NCBI RefSeq assembly: GCF_008710095.1
Contig: NZ_VYKJ01000007.1
Coordinates: 245,469 to 309,468, forward strand
Source of the DNA: Affinibrenneria salicis
GTDB taxonomy: Bacteria; Pseudomonadota; Gammaproteobacteria; Enterobacterales; Enterobacteriaceae
DNA: 64,000 nt
Reading direction: 5' to 3'
Positions 8,917 to 17,922 of the stretch are shown here, piece after piece; positions within the stretch are counted from its first letter, which is position 1, and every line of letters starts with the position of its first letter. Below the pieces are notes generated by a model that was not told the origin of the DNA, did no database searches, and saw nothing but the letters and a program-made list of their open reading frames with translations. A program made the position numbers and the translations under genes.

Positions 8917-10049
8917 TTATCAATAATGTCCGAATTGTCACTGAGCATGAGGTTCTGTTCGGCGCCCTTGAGGTCGATAAGGGAGCGATCCGCACCGCGC
9001 CGGGTTCGCGTAGTCAACTGCCGCAGGCGCTGGACGGCGAAGGCGGGTGGCTGCTGCCCGGGCTGATCGAGCTGCATACCGATAATCTGGAAAAATTTTT
9101 CACTCCGCGCCCCGGCGTGAGGTGGCCGGCGGCGGCGGCGATGAAATATTATGATGCGGCTATAGCCGGCAGCGGCATCACCACCGTACTGGACGCGGTG
9201 GCGATTGGCGACGTGCGCGCCGGCGGCGACCGAATGGAGAACGTACAGCAGATGATCGACGTTATCCGCTATAGCCGGGAAAATAACCTGAACCGGGCCG
9301 ATCACTATTTGCATCTGCGCTGTGAGCTGCCGCATGAAACCACGCTGCCGTTGTTTCAACGGCTGGAGAATACGCCTGAACTGCGGCTGGTTTCTCTGAT
9401 GGATCATTCGCCGGGGCAGCGGCAATTCGTCTCGCCGGAAAAATATCGTACCTATTATCAGGGCAAATATCATCTCAGCGACGAACAGATGGACGCGTTT
9501 ACCCAACAGCAAATCGCCTTCGCCAGGCGCTGGTCGCAGCCGAATCGCACGGCGATTGCCGCGCGCTGCCGGCAACTGGGGCTGACGCTTTCCAGCCACG
9601 ACGACGCCACCGGCGAACATATCGCGGAGTCGCGCCGGCTGGGTGGTTCGATCGCCGAGTTTCCCACCACGCCGGCGGCGGCGCAGGCCGCCCGGCGGCA
9701 AGGGATGGAGGTGATGATGGGGGCCCCTAACGTCATCCGCGGCGGATCGCACTCGGGCAACGTCTCGGCTCATTCTCTGGCGCAGACCGGTCTGCTGACC
9801 CTGCTTTCTTCCGACTACTTACCCGGCAGCCTGCTGGACGCCTGTTTTCAACTGGCGCACGATCAATCTTTGTCCTTTAGCCTGCCGCAGGCGCTGGCGC
9901 TGGCATCAGCGATTCCCGCACGCGTGCTGGGGATGACGGATCGCGGCCGTATCGCCGCCGGACTGCGGGCCGATCTGCTGTTGGTCAACGAGTTTGCCGG
10001 ACAACCTTATATTCAGGCCGTGTGGAGCCGGGGCAGGAGGGTATTCTGA
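8913..10049 (+). CDS. phnM: Ribose 1-phosphonate 5-triphosphate diphosphatase PhnM
   Basis: This 378-residue amidohydrolase-superfamily enzyme removes diphosphate from the ribose 5-triphosphate phosphonate to give the PhnJ substrate. Its [15 protein letters not shown] replaces the HxH of other amidohydrolases, as is normal for PhnM. The stop overlaps the phnN start (TGATG). Confidence 0.95.
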   Translation: MIINNVRIVTEHEVLFGALEVDKGAIRTAPGSRSQLPQALDGEGGWLLPGLIELHTDNLEKFFTPRPGVRWPAAAAMKYYDAAIAGSGITTVLDAVAIGDVRAGGDRMENVQQMIDVIRYSRENNLNRADHYLHLRCELPHETTLPLFQRLENTPELRLVSLMDHSPGQRQFVSPEKYRTYYQGKYHLSDEQMDAFTQQQIAFARRWSQPNRTAIAARCRQLGLTLSSHDDATGEHIAESRRLGGSIAEFPTTPAAAQAARRQGMEVMMGAPNVIRGGSHSGNVSAHSLAQTGLLTLLSSDYLPGSLLDACFQLAHDQSLSFSLPQALALASAIPARVLGMTDRGRIAAGLRADLLLVNEFAGQPYIQAVWSRGRRVF

Positions 10050-10612
10050 TGGCCAGACTGATTTACCTGATCGGCGCCTCGGGCAGCGGTAAAGATAGTC
10101 TGCTGGCCGCTATGCGCCAGCAGGAGGATAAAAACATTCTGGTCGCGCATCGCTACATCACGCGTCCGGCGTTATCCGGCGGCGAAAATCATATCGCGCT
10201 CAGCGAGCAGGCGTTCGGTTTCCGCCAGCGGCATGGGCTATTCTGTTTAAGCTGGCGGGCGCATAAGCTGCACTATGGCGTGGGGATTGAAATCAATAGC
10301 TGGCTGGAGAAAGGCATTGATGTGGCGGTTAACGGGTCGCGCGCGTATTTGCCGCAGGCCCGCGCCTGCTACGGCGATCGTCTGCTGCCGGTGTGTCTGA
10401 CGGTGCCGCCGGCAATACTGGAGCGGCGATTAAGGGTTCGCGGTCGGGAAAATGACCAGCAGATCACGGCGCGTCTGCAGCGCAGCGCGCATTATCAGTC
10501 GGCCGTGCCGGTTGATTGTCCGCGCTTATCCAATACTGGTCTGCTGGAGCAGACCGTCGAGGCTTTCTGGCGGTTGCTGAGCGTTGAGGGCGCGGGAGAG
10601 TCCGGACGATGA
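10049..10612 (+). CDS. phnN: Ribose 1,5-bisphosphokinase PhnN
   Basis: The start is ATG 10049, which overlaps the phnM stop and follows CAGGAGGG; this gives 187 residues, close to E. coli PhnN (185). The P-loop GASGSGKDS lies at residues 9-17, and the guanylate-kinase-like fold is clear from RYITRP and the late LRVRGREN. It phosphorylates ribose 1,5-bisphosphate to PRPP, closing the C-P lyase route into nucleotide metabolism. It overlaps phnP by 4 bases. Confidence 0.94.
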   Translation: MARLIYLIGASGSGKDSLLAAMRQQEDKNILVAHRYITRPALSGGENHIALSEQAFGFRQRHGLFCLSWRAHKLHYGVGIEINSWLEKGIDVAVNGSRAYLPQARACYGDRLLPVCLTVPPAILERRLRVRGRENDQQITARLQRSAHYQSAVPVDCPRLSNTGLLEQTVEAFWRLLSVEGAGESGR

Positions 10613-11382
10613 GTAACGCCCCGTTGTCATTAATTTTTACCGGCACCGGCGGCGTCCGCGCGACGCCGCTGTTCGGTTGCGACTGTCCGGCCTGTCAGCG
10701 GGCGCGCAGTGCGCCGCAATATCGGCGGCGTCCGTGCGGCGCGCTGATTGATTGCGAGGGCGAACTGACGCTGCTGGATGCCGGGCTGGATCGCCTGGCG
10801 CAGCGTTTTCAGCCTGGCGAGCTTCGGCGTATTTTACTCACGCATTATCATATGGATCATGTGCACGGGCTTTTCCCTTTGCGTTGGGGCGAGGGGGACG
10901 CGCTGCCGGTTTTCTCGCCGCCCGATCCTCAGGGATGCGATGATTTATTTAAACACCCCGGCCTGCTGGATTTTCATTTTCTGAAGCAGCCCTTCCACGC
11001 TTATTCGATGGGCGCGATGAGCGTCACGCCGATTCCGCTGAATCATTCGCGTATGACCTGGGGCTATCTTATTGCCTGGCAGGCGATCCGTATTGCCTGG
11101 TTGACCGATACGAAGGGGCTGCCGGAAAATTCGTACGATTTTCTGCGCCGCCAACGAATAACCGGTCTGATTGTGGACTGTACCTGGCCGCCGGGGCCGG
11201 CAAAAAATCATAATAATATTCATGAGGCAATCGCGCTGTGTCGGGCGATCCAGCCTGAGCGCGCGTGGCTGACGCATATCGATCACGCGCTGGATGAATG
11301 GCTGCTATCCCATTCGTTGCCGGCGGGGATCGCGGTGGCGCAGGATAACCAGCGCCTTTCTTTCGGCCTGACGTCGGGTTAG
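10609..11382 (+). CDS. phnP: 5-phospho-alpha-D-ribosyl 1,2-cyclic phosphate phosphodiesterase PhnP
   Basis: A 257-residue metallo-beta-lactamase-fold protein. The HxHxDH motif is H79-Y-H81-M-D83-H84, and a structural zinc site typical of PhnP is seen as GCDCPAC near residue 20. It opens the 1,2-cyclic phosphate left after C-P cleavage, giving ribose 1,5-bisphosphate for PhnN. It is the last gene of the run. The next genes are on the other strand, so the operon ends here; phnO is absent and I see no strong terminator hairpin in the 150-base convergent gap. Confidence 0.94.
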   Translation: MSNAPLSLIFTGTGGVRATPLFGCDCPACQRARSAPQYRRRPCGALIDCEGELTLLDAGLDRLAQRFQPGELRRILLTHYHMDHVHGLFPLRWGEGDALPVFSPPDPQGCDDLFKHPGLLDFHFLKQPFHAYSMGAMSVTPIPLNHSRMTWGYLIAWQAIRIAWLTDTKGLPENSYDFLRRQRITGLIVDCTWPPGPAKNHNNIHEAIALCRAIQPERAWLTHIDHALDEWLLSHSLPAGIAVAQDNQRLSFGLTSG

Positions 11383-11532
11383 CGGGTTTCAGGATATTTT
11401 ATTGATTTAATCTGTTTTATGGATGAAAACCCATACGGGCGATCGCAGACTGGCGCCGCGGCCGCCCGCAGATTATCGAGCTAACGGATAAGCGGGGCGT
11501 CAGTTTCGCCATTCGAATACGCGCAGCCGGCG

Positions 11533-12096
11533 CTACGTCCGTTCGGCCAGCGCCTGGGCAAATTCGGTGAGACGCGACAGCCCCCACGGCCATTCGCCAA
11601 AACCGGACTCCACATTAATATGGCCGGCTTCGCCGATATCGACCAGTTCGCATTGCCAGGCCTGCGCCCAGTATTGCGCGCGGTCGAACGTCAGCAGCGG
11701 GTCGGTATGGCTGGCGACCAGCAAACCCGGCACGTTTAGCGGCTGCGGCAAAATCACCTCATCCAGCTCGAAGCGCAGCGGCTCGGCCGGCGCCACCAGC
11801 ATCACGCCGGCGGCGCGCTCCGGGTGGCGGCTGGCCCAGATCAGGCTGGCCAGCGCGCCGAAACTGTGGCCGATCAGCAGCAACGGCAGGCGCGCCTGTT
11901 GTTGTTCGCGCTGGATCGCCGCCACCCAGCCTTCGAGATCGGGTTGGATCCAGTTGCGCTGCGAGATGCGCAGCCAGTGCGGGCACTGCTGATGCCAGTG
12001 ACTCTGCCAGTGATCCGACTCGCTGTCGCGCAGCCCCGGCACCAACATCACGTCGAGGCGGGACGACAGCGCGGCCCAGCGTTGTTCGATATTCAT
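11533..12096 (-). CDS. RBBP9/YdeN-family alpha/beta hydrolase
   Basis: Starting at ATG 12096 (GATGGAG upstream) gives 187 residues, the usual length of this small serine hydrolase family; the frame is open further upstream but without family similarity. The nucleophile elbow is LIGHSFGAL, the start has VPGLRDSESDHWQSHW, and the catalytic His lies in GEAGHINVESGFGEWPWG, a family hallmark. The substrate is unknown. It lies 7 bases after the end of citG on the same strand, so it is probably co-transcribed with the citrate genes. Confidence 0.85.
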   Translation of the reverse strand: MNIEQRWAALSSRLDVMLVPGLRDSESDHWQSHWHQQCPHWLRISQRNWIQPDLEGWVAAIQREQQQARLPLLLIGHSFGALASLIWASRHPERAAGVMLVAPAEPLRFELDEVILPQPLNVPGLLVASHTDPLLTFDRAQYWAQAWQCELVDIGEAGHINVESGFGEWPWGLSRLTEFAQALAERT

Positions 12097-12103
12097 ATCT
12101 CCA

Positions 12104-13099
12104 TCATCTTTCAGGTCTCCTGAGGCCGGGCGCACTATCCGCTGCCGCTTCACGGCTGGTCTCCGCTGCCGGCTCATCGTACGACGCGTATCGCGGCATG
12201 CATTTATCGGCTGCGGATCGCTCGCCGCCCACGCGCAGCTCGCAATCTGTCGGGCCGGACGGGAAGGCGGCCAGTACCGTGGCGATAGCCAGCAAATCCG
12301 CGCTGCCGCCGGGGCTGAGATGGCGGGCGATCAACGCGCGATCCATCTCCTGTAAATCCTCTTTGCGCCAGCCTTGCGCCAGCAGTCGGCGGGCATAACG
12401 CTGAACATAATGCAGACCGCTGAGACCGCCGCGCGCCACCAGATTGGTGTCGGGGTTCCAGGCCATCAGGCGCAGCAAAGCGTCCAGCCGGCGCCGTTCG
12501 GGATCGCTCTGTTTGAACCAGTGGGGCAGCACATGGCGGCGCAGGGTCAGAAAACCGCTTTGCGCCTCGCCGCGCGCGCCGGTCAGCCCGTGCGCCTGAA
12601 ACAGGCGCTCGCCGGCGGTGACGGGGTGCCGGCAGGACCGCAGTTCGCGCTCCACCAGCCCCCGGCACATTGCCGCCACCTCCGCGCACAGGGCGTGGCG
12701 GGTTAACGGCTGACGGCGTCCGGCGAGGCGGCCGGCGGCGGCGCACAGTAAGCCAAAGGAAAAAATACCGCCCTTGTGGGTGTTGACGCCGTCGGTAGCG
12801 GTGAACATCGCCTGTTCGCAGGCTAGCCCGGCGGGGCGGATGCGCATCAGCATGGCGTCGGCCGGTTGCTGCGCGTCCTGCTGGCCGAGCGTGACGAACT
12901 GCCGCAGCCAGGGTTCGATGGCATCGATGCTGCGCAGAAACAGCGGCAGATCCATATCGCGGTGCGCGCCGTTGTTGGCGCTGTCGACCAGGCCGGGTTT
13001 CGGCGTCAGCCAGACCTCTTCGCGCAGGGCATTCACTACCCGCGCGCCGAAGTCGGCCTGCGGCGCCGGCAAATCAGTGAGCGCTAAGCCAGCCATCAA
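12104..13099 (-). CDS. citG: Triphosphoribosyl-dephospho-CoA synthase CitG
   Basis: CitG makes 2'-(5''-triphosphoribosyl)-3'-dephospho-CoA, precursor of the citrate lyase prosthetic group. Typical stretches are EVWLTPKPGLVDSANNGAHRDM, TDGVNTHKGGIFSFG and ARGGLSGLHYVQ, then the end SPGGSADLLAIATVL. The core stops about 40 residues before the stop codon; the remaining tail is Arg/Ala/Glu-rich, shows no family similarity and is probably read-through into spacer. The product is 331 residues against about 290 in E. coli. The start overlaps citX by 26 bases; an in-frame ATG at 13096 is an alternative. Confidence 0.93.
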   Translation of the reverse strand: MMAGLALTDLPAPQADFGARVVNALREEVWLTPKPGLVDSANNGAHRDMDLPLFLRSIDAIEPWLRQFVTLGQQDAQQPADAMLMRIRPAGLACEQAMFTATDGVNTHKGGIFSFGLLCAAAGRLAGRRQPLTRHALCAEVAAMCRGLVERELRSCRHPVTAGERLFQAHGLTGARGEAQSGFLTLRRHVLPHWFKQSDPERRRLDALLRLMAWNPDTNLVARGGLSGLHYVQRYARRLLAQGWRKEDLQEMDRALIARHLSPGGSADLLAIATVLAAFPSGPTDCELRVGGERSAADKCMPRYASYDEPAAETSREAAADSAPGLRRPER

Positions 13100-13613
13100 T
13101 CAGTTCCTCCACTTTGGCGATAACCCCGGGCAGCGGGTGCCGGCGCGAACGGGCGCATTGATGAGCGGGCGCATCGCAAATCAGGCAGCGGCGGCCTGCA
13201 TGGTCCAGCGCTCGCCGGCCGACCACGCCGGCCTGCGGGCAGATGACATCGAAATCCCACAGCCGGCCGAGCGGATGCGATTGCTCCAGCTCGATAGTCG
13301 CGGCCTTGATTTGCCGCGCGGCCTGCCCTACGCACCAGAACGCCTCGGCGCCGGTCGGCAGCCAGAAGGTTTGCTGTTTCAGCCGCGGCCAGCCGCGCTG
13401 CAGCAGCAGCGCGTCGGCGCAGCGCACGGCTTCGTCCATCACGCGCCGATAGCGCGCGCTGTCCTTGACCGCTCCCGGCGTAACCAGCGTGAGCGAGATC
13501 AGCGGGCGGGAAAATCGCGTCAGCCAGGCGGATTGCCGATGGGCGCGCCGTTCTTTCGCCGCCAGCAGCTCCTCCAGACTGACGCCCGCCGCGGCGGGCG
13601 TCGTCGTTGCCAT
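13074..13613 (-). CDS. citX: Apo-citrate lyase phosphoribosyl-dephospho-CoA transferase CitX
   Basis: A 179-residue holo-ACP synthase that transfers the prosthetic group to CitD Ser14. Family motifs are present: SLTLVTPGAVKDS, ELEQSHPLGRLWDFDVICP and CLICDAPAHQCARSRRH. The start overlaps the citF stop (TAATG). Separate citX and citG genes follow the Enterobacteriaceae pattern rather than the fused form of some Gram-positives. Confidence 0.94.
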   Translation of the reverse strand: MATTTPAAAGVSLEELLAAKERRAHRQSAWLTRFSRPLISLTLVTPGAVKDSARYRRVMDEAVRCADALLLQRGWPRLKQQTFWLPTGAEAFWCVGQAARQIKAATIELEQSHPLGRLWDFDVICPQAGVVGRRALDHAGRRCLICDAPAHQCARSRRHPLPGVIAKVEELIDGWLSAH

Positions 13614-15145
13614 TATGCGTCCTCTTTTACCTGATGTACCACATCGATGACGCTGCCGTCGCGGTAGCGGATCACGCCGACGATGCGCGGGGTGAATTCG
13701 ATGGGTTTCGGCACGCCGGTCAGGGAGATCGCCCGCTGATACAGCTCTTCGATCGTCATGATGTTCAGACCGGATTCCTGCAGGCGCTGGCGGATTTCCG
13801 GCCGCGCCGGGTTGACCGCGATGCCGTGGTCGGTGACCAGCACATCAATGCTTTCCCCCGGCGTGACGCGCGTGGTCACCCGGCGCACCACCGTAGGGAT
13901 ACGGCTGCGCAGCAGCGGCGCCACCACGATCGTCAGATTGGCGGCGCTGGCGACGTCGCAATGTCCGCCGGACGCTCCGCGCATTACGCCGTCGGAGCCG
14001 GTGATCACGTTAACGTTGAAATCGGTATCGATTTCCAGCGCGCTGAGGATGACGATATCCAGCCGGTCGCAGCAGGCGGCTTTCGCGCCCGGGTTGGCGT
14101 AGACGCTGGTCGAGATTTCCACGTGATTGGGATTGCGGCCGAGAGAGGCGGCGGCCTGACCGTCGAAGCACTGGGTGTCCAGCAGTTTCCCGACCAGCCC
14201 TTTCTCATGCAGATCGACCAGACTGCCGGTGATGCCGCCCAGCGCGAAGCTGGCGGTGATCCGGTTACGCTCCATCTTCTCTTCCATAAAACGGGTACAG
14301 GCGGTGGCGGCCGCGCCTGATCCGGTCTGCATGGAAAAACCGTCGCGGAAATAGCCGGAATATTCGATCACGTCCGCGGCGCTGCGGGCGATCATCAGTT
14401 CGCGCGGGTTGCTGGTGACGCGCGCCGCGCCGACGCTGATTTTGGCCGGGTTGCCGACCTGATCCACCCGTACGATGTAGTCGACCTGGTCCTGCACCAG
14501 GCTGGCGGGCATATTGGGGAAGGGCACCAGATCTTCGGTCAACAGCACCACGGTGCGGGCGTAATGGGCATCGACCATCGCGTAGCCCAGAGAGCCGCAG
14601 CAGGATTTGCCGTGCGTGCCGTTGGCGTTGCCGTACTCGTCGCTGCACGGCACGCCGAGGAAGGCGACGTCGATTTTCAGTTCGCCGTCCTGCAGTAATT
14701 TGACCCGTCCGCCGTGCGAATGGATTTGCACCGGCTCTTCCATCAGACCGTGCGAGATCTCGTCGGCCAGTTTGCCGCGCATGCCGGAGGTGTAGATGCG
14801 GCGGATTACGCCGTCGCGGATTGGGCCGATCAGCGCGTCATTGCACGACATCAGCGAGCTGGAGGCCAGCGTCAGGTTTTTAAAGCCCATACGCGCCAGC
14901 GTCCCGACCACCCGGTTGATCACCTGGTCGCCTTCGCGAAACGCATGATGGAACGAAATGGTCATGCCGTCCTGCAGCCCGCTGCGTTCAATGGCCTGCT
15001 CCAGCGAATCGCAGAGTTTGCGCTGCAGTTTGGCCTGCGGGTCGGAAAGATAAGGCGTGGTGCGGTGAGCGCCGTCAAACGGCTTCAGGTGTTGCAGATG
15101 ACGATACTGCGTATGTAATGTTTCAGTTAAATAACTCATTGACAT
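13613..15145 (-). CDS. citF: Citrate lyase alpha subunit CitF (citrate:acetyl-ACP transferase)
   Basis: The 510-residue protein exchanges acetyl for citryl on the CitD thioester. Typical stretches are SGLQDGMTISFHHAFREGD, FKNLTLASSSL, EPVQIHSHGGRVKLL and DILVTDHGIAVNPARPE. Of two nearby ATGs, the second (15139) is better spaced from AGGA, so the true start may be two codons in. The 20-base gap to citE is consistent with one operon. Confidence 0.95.
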   Translation of the reverse strand: MSMSYLTETLHTQYRHLQHLKPFDGAHRTTPYLSDPQAKLQRKLCDSLEQAIERSGLQDGMTISFHHAFREGDQVINRVVGTLARMGFKNLTLASSSLMSCNDALIGPIRDGVIRRIYTSGMRGKLADEISHGLMEEPVQIHSHGGRVKLLQDGELKIDVAFLGVPCSDEYGNANGTHGKSCCGSLGYAMVDAHYARTVVLLTEDLVPFPNMPASLVQDQVDYIVRVDQVGNPAKISVGAARVTSNPRELMIARSAADVIEYSGYFRDGFSMQTGSGAAATACTRFMEEKMERNRITASFALGGITGSLVDLHEKGLVGKLLDTQCFDGQAAASLGRNPNHVEISTSVYANPGAKAACCDRLDIVILSALEIDTDFNVNVITGSDGVMRGASGGHCDVASAANLTIVVAPLLRSRIPTVVRRVTTRVTPGESIDVLVTDHGIAVNPARPEIRQRLQESGLNIMTIEELYQRAISLTGVPKPIEFTPRIVGVIRYRDGSVIDVVHQVKEDA

Positions 15146-15165
15146 GATCCTGTGTAATCAGCGGG

Positions 15166-16047
15166 TTACCTGCGAACGCCGGAGGCGCTGGCGCGCTCCA
15201 GTACCACTTGCGCATGGTTGATGATCGGACCGTCGATCATCTTGCCGTTGAGCGAAATAACGCCCAGACCATTGCGTTCGCCCTCTTCGGCGGCGGCGAT
15301 CACCCGGTGGGCATAGTCGACCTCTTCCTGCGTCGGGGCGTAGGCGTTATGCAGCAACTCTATCTGGCGCGGGTTAATCAACGATTTGCCGTTGAAGCCC
15401 ATTTTTCGGATCAGCTCGACTTCGCGCAGGAAGCCGGCTTCGTCATTAATGTCGGAATAAACCACGTCGAACGCGTCGATGCCGGCGGCGCGGGCGGCGT
15501 GCAGCACGGCGCAGCGGGCGTAAAACAGTTCGGTGCCGTCGCCGCGTTCGGTCTGCATATCCATCACGTAGTCGAAGGCGGCCAGCGCGATGCCGATTAA
15601 GCGAGACGAACAGCGGGCGATGGCGACCGCGTTGATGACCCCGATGGCGGATTCAATCGCCGCCAGTATTTTGGTTGACCCTACTTCGCGGCCGCACGCT
15701 TTCTCAATGCGCGCCATATGGGCTTCCAGCTCGTAGATATCTTCCGGCGCATCGGTTTTCGGCAAGCGCACCACATCCACGCCGGCGCGCACGACGGCTT
15801 CCAGATCTTTCAGGCCGAACGGGGTGCTCAGCTGATTGATACGCACCACGGTTTCGATATCGCCGTCGCGATACATCGGATGCTGCAGCGCATGGAACAC
15901 CAGAATGCGCGCGCTGTCTTTTTCGCGCAGGGAGACGGCGTCTTCCAGATCGAACATGATGGAATCCGGCCGGTAAATAAAGGCGGTGGACAGCATGGCG
16001 GCGCTGGATCCCGGCAGGAACAGCATGCTGCGGCGGAGTTTTTTCAT
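15166..16047 (-). CDS. citE: Citrate lyase beta subunit CitE (citryl-ACP lyase)
   Basis: The start is ATG 16047, overlapping the citD stop as ATGA and preceded by GGGAG; this gives 293 residues beginning [19 protein letters not shown], as in Klebsiella CitE. It cleaves citryl-ACP into oxaloacetate and acetyl-ACP with Mg2+. The TIM-barrel motifs [23 protein letters not shown] and [18 protein letters not shown], and the end [17 protein letters not shown], are all present. In this protein [11 protein letters not shown] resembles the Klebsiella type rather than the E. coli type. Confidence 0.95.
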   Translation of the reverse strand: MKKLRRSMLFLPGSSAAMLSTAFIYRPDSIMFDLEDAVSLREKDSARILVFHALQHPMYRDGDIETVVRINQLSTPFGLKDLEAVVRAGVDVVRLPKTDAPEDIYELEAHMARIEKACGREVGSTKILAAIESAIGVINAVAIARCSSRLIGIALAAFDYVMDMQTERGDGTELFYARCAVLHAARAAGIDAFDVVYSDINDEAGFLREVELIRKMGFNGKSLINPRQIELLHNAYAPTQEEVDYAHRVIAAAEEGERNGLGVISLNGKMIDGPIINHAQVVLERASASGVRR

Positions 16048-16334
16048 CGTAATTGCTCCCACTCGATTTCTTCAGCCTGCGCGGCGCGTAAGACCGCGCT
16101 CTGTACGCGAGCGCGAATCACGCAATCCAGCGCGCCTTTATCTTCGATGATCAACAGACCTTCGGTCACGCCGAGGGCATCCAGCGTTTCCTGCACCACC
16201 TGGCGGATTTGGTCGCCGAATTGTTTGATCACCTCGCTGTTGATCACCACATTCAGCTCGCTGGCCGGGGCGATTTTCACCAGCAAATCGCTGGATTCAA
16301 CCGTGCCCGCCAGCGCCTCCTTCACAATTTTCAT
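16044..16334 (-). CDS. citD: Citrate lyase gamma subunit CitD (acyl carrier protein)
   Basis: A 96-residue carrier protein. Ser14 in [11 protein letters not shown] is the attachment site for the CoA-derived prosthetic group, at the same residue number as in Klebsiella. The C-terminal [20 protein letters not shown] is conserved. It is translationally coupled to citE by the ATGA overlap. Confidence 0.94.
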   Translation of the reverse strand: MKIVKEALAGTVESSDLLVKIAPASELNVVINSEVIKQFGDQIRQVVQETLDALGVTEGLLIIEDKGALDCVIRARVQSAVLRAAQAEEIEWEQLR

Positions 16335-16373
16335 TAGGTGTTTCCTGATTTGACGATTTGGGTAAATAAAGAA

Positions 16374-17420
16374 TTAGGCCACCGCCGCGCTGTAGCGCCG
16401 CTGCAGGTGAGCAAACGTACTGGCCGGCACAATATCGCGAATCGGATCCATCTGCCGCGCCTTCAGCAGCGCGCGCACCTCCGAGGCGGAGATGGCTTTA
16501 CCGCCGGCATGACGTATGCGCGGAATCTCTACTACGCTAAGCGGCGCCGCCCGCGAACGTTCGGCATCTTCCAGCCAGTCATGCATATCGCAGTTGTATT
16601 GATGCGTGACCGTGCAAAACGGCTCGCTGCCGACGAAGCGGTGAGTGATGCCCAGCGCCGGCGCGATGTACTGCCGAAAAATCAGCAGATCCATCACGCT
16701 CCAGGCCTGGTTCACCAGACCGGCCTCTTTGAGAAAATAGCCGGGGAACGTGGCGCGGGAAATCATATATTCGGAACCGGCGTGGACCGTAACGTTCGTC
16801 AGGTCGGCGACGCCCTGGCGCACCATCTCGAGGCGTTCCGTAAACGGGAACCAGGAAACATCCTCGCTCACCACAAACAGGTGCAGCCAGTCGCAGGCCG
16901 CGGCGGCCTGTTCGGCCAGGTAACGGTGGCCCAGAGTGAACGGATTGGCGTTCATCACCACCGCGCCGATCTGTTGCCCGCTGTGGTAGTGGCTGTGCAG
17001 CGTGCGGCAGTAGTTGTGGATGCCCACCGGCGTGTTTTCCATCAGCACCGCGACGTCGTCCCACTGCGCCAGCGGGTAGAAACCGCAGTTGCGAAAGCGC
17101 TCAAGGTTGGCGGGGCGGGTGTAGAGGAACAGATGAAAATGTCCGCGGCTTACCGCCAGGTTTTCCACTTCGCCCAGCAGTCGGGCGCTCAGATTGGCGC
17201 CGCGCCACGCTTCCGCCACCGCCACGCATTTTATGGTGTTGCTCACCAGCCCCGCACACCCGGCCAGCCGGTTGCCGGCGACCGCCACCACGAACTGCTC
17301 GATATCGTCATCCATTCCCAACTGGCTTTGCTGCAGCAACGCGCGAATGTCCTCCAGCATGCCCCCCGGAGGCTGACTGGCCGAAATGACGCGAAAGTCG
17401 AGAGAGTCATGGCTGAACAT
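16374..17420 (-). CDS. citC: [Citrate (pro-3S)-lyase] ligase CitC
   Basis: Starting at ATG 17420 (AGGA upstream) the product is 348 residues, the normal CitC length; the open frame extends 20 codons further without similarity. CitC acetylates the CitD thiol with ATP and acetate to activate the lyase. An N-terminal GNAT-like part (CVAVAEAWRGANLSARLL) is followed by a nucleotidyltransferase with MNANPFTLGHRYLAEQAA, the cytidylyltransferase HxGH-like motif, and the end GGKAISASEVRALL. It overlaps the 3' end of the FAH fragment by a few bases. Confidence 0.93.
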   Translation of the reverse strand: MFSHDSLDFRVISASQPPGGMLEDIRALLQQSQLGMDDDIEQFVVAVAGNRLAGCAGLVSNTIKCVAVAEAWRGANLSARLLGEVENLAVSRGHFHLFLYTRPANLERFRNCGFYPLAQWDDVAVLMENTPVGIHNYCRTLHSHYHSGQQIGAVVMNANPFTLGHRYLAEQAAAACDWLHLFVVSEDVSWFPFTERLEMVRQGVADLTNVTVHAGSEYMISRATFPGYFLKEAGLVNQAWSVMDLLIFRQYIAPALGITHRFVGSEPFCTVTHQYNCDMHDWLEDAERSRAAPLSVVEIPRIRHAGGKAISASEVRALLKARQMDPIRDIVPASTFAHLQRRYSAAVA

Positions 17421-17901
17421 AGTGCAATCCTGATGTACTGAGTGTGAGTAAGCGGGCGGCGGAGCAGGATAGGTTTTCATCGGCGCGGGAAATGATCATC
17501 GTCAGTTCGCCCTGGTCGCCGACTTCGACGGCATGGCCCGATTTGACGGCTGGCGCCGCGCCGCCGGTTTGCGGGCCGGCGACGCGGACGAAGCGTGAGG
17601 GTGCTGGATTATGTTGCTCAACTGCTTTACGTTTCCCGGCGTAGTTCATGCCCACGCAGCGAATTCTCTCCGGATGTTCGATAACCGGTCGGAAAGCCCG
17701 TGTAGTAAAGGCCTGGTGCGCTGACCGATGAGCCGGTTCCTGCGCCCGTTTGAGTGTATTCACCGCTCGCCGGGCCGTTAGCGCCGGGAACTGGCGCCCG
17801 AGGTGTGGTCCCAGGTCGATCATGCCGTCCTCTGCTGCAATCCCGCAGGATTTGCGTCCCTGATGAAGATAACTTGTCAGCCTCATAAAAAATTCCTGCA
17901 T
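17407..17901 (-). pseudogene. Truncated fumarylacetoacetate-hydrolase-family gene
   Basis: Reading from about ATG 17886 (MRLTSYLHQGRKSCGIAAED), this resembles the N-terminal half of FAH-family enzymes: the SYLHQGR-SCGI-DG-IDLG start and PVIEHPERIRCVGMNYA. After that the expected YEGEL metal-site stretch is only weakly preserved as DQGELTMII, and the frame ends at the start of citC. The whole catalytic C-terminal half is missing. FAH-family members include oxaloacetate tautomerases and decarboxylases, so an intact ancestor could have handled the oxaloacetate released by citrate lyase; that is an inference. The remnant is probably inactive, though it may still be translated. Confidence 0.6.
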
Positions 17902-17922
17902 AGAATAGCATCAATAAAACGA

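Noticed and set aside
16338..17441. Plus-strand 367-codon frame opposite to citC.
   Set aside because: citC is a clear family member on the other strand and the plus-strand product has unnatural composition.
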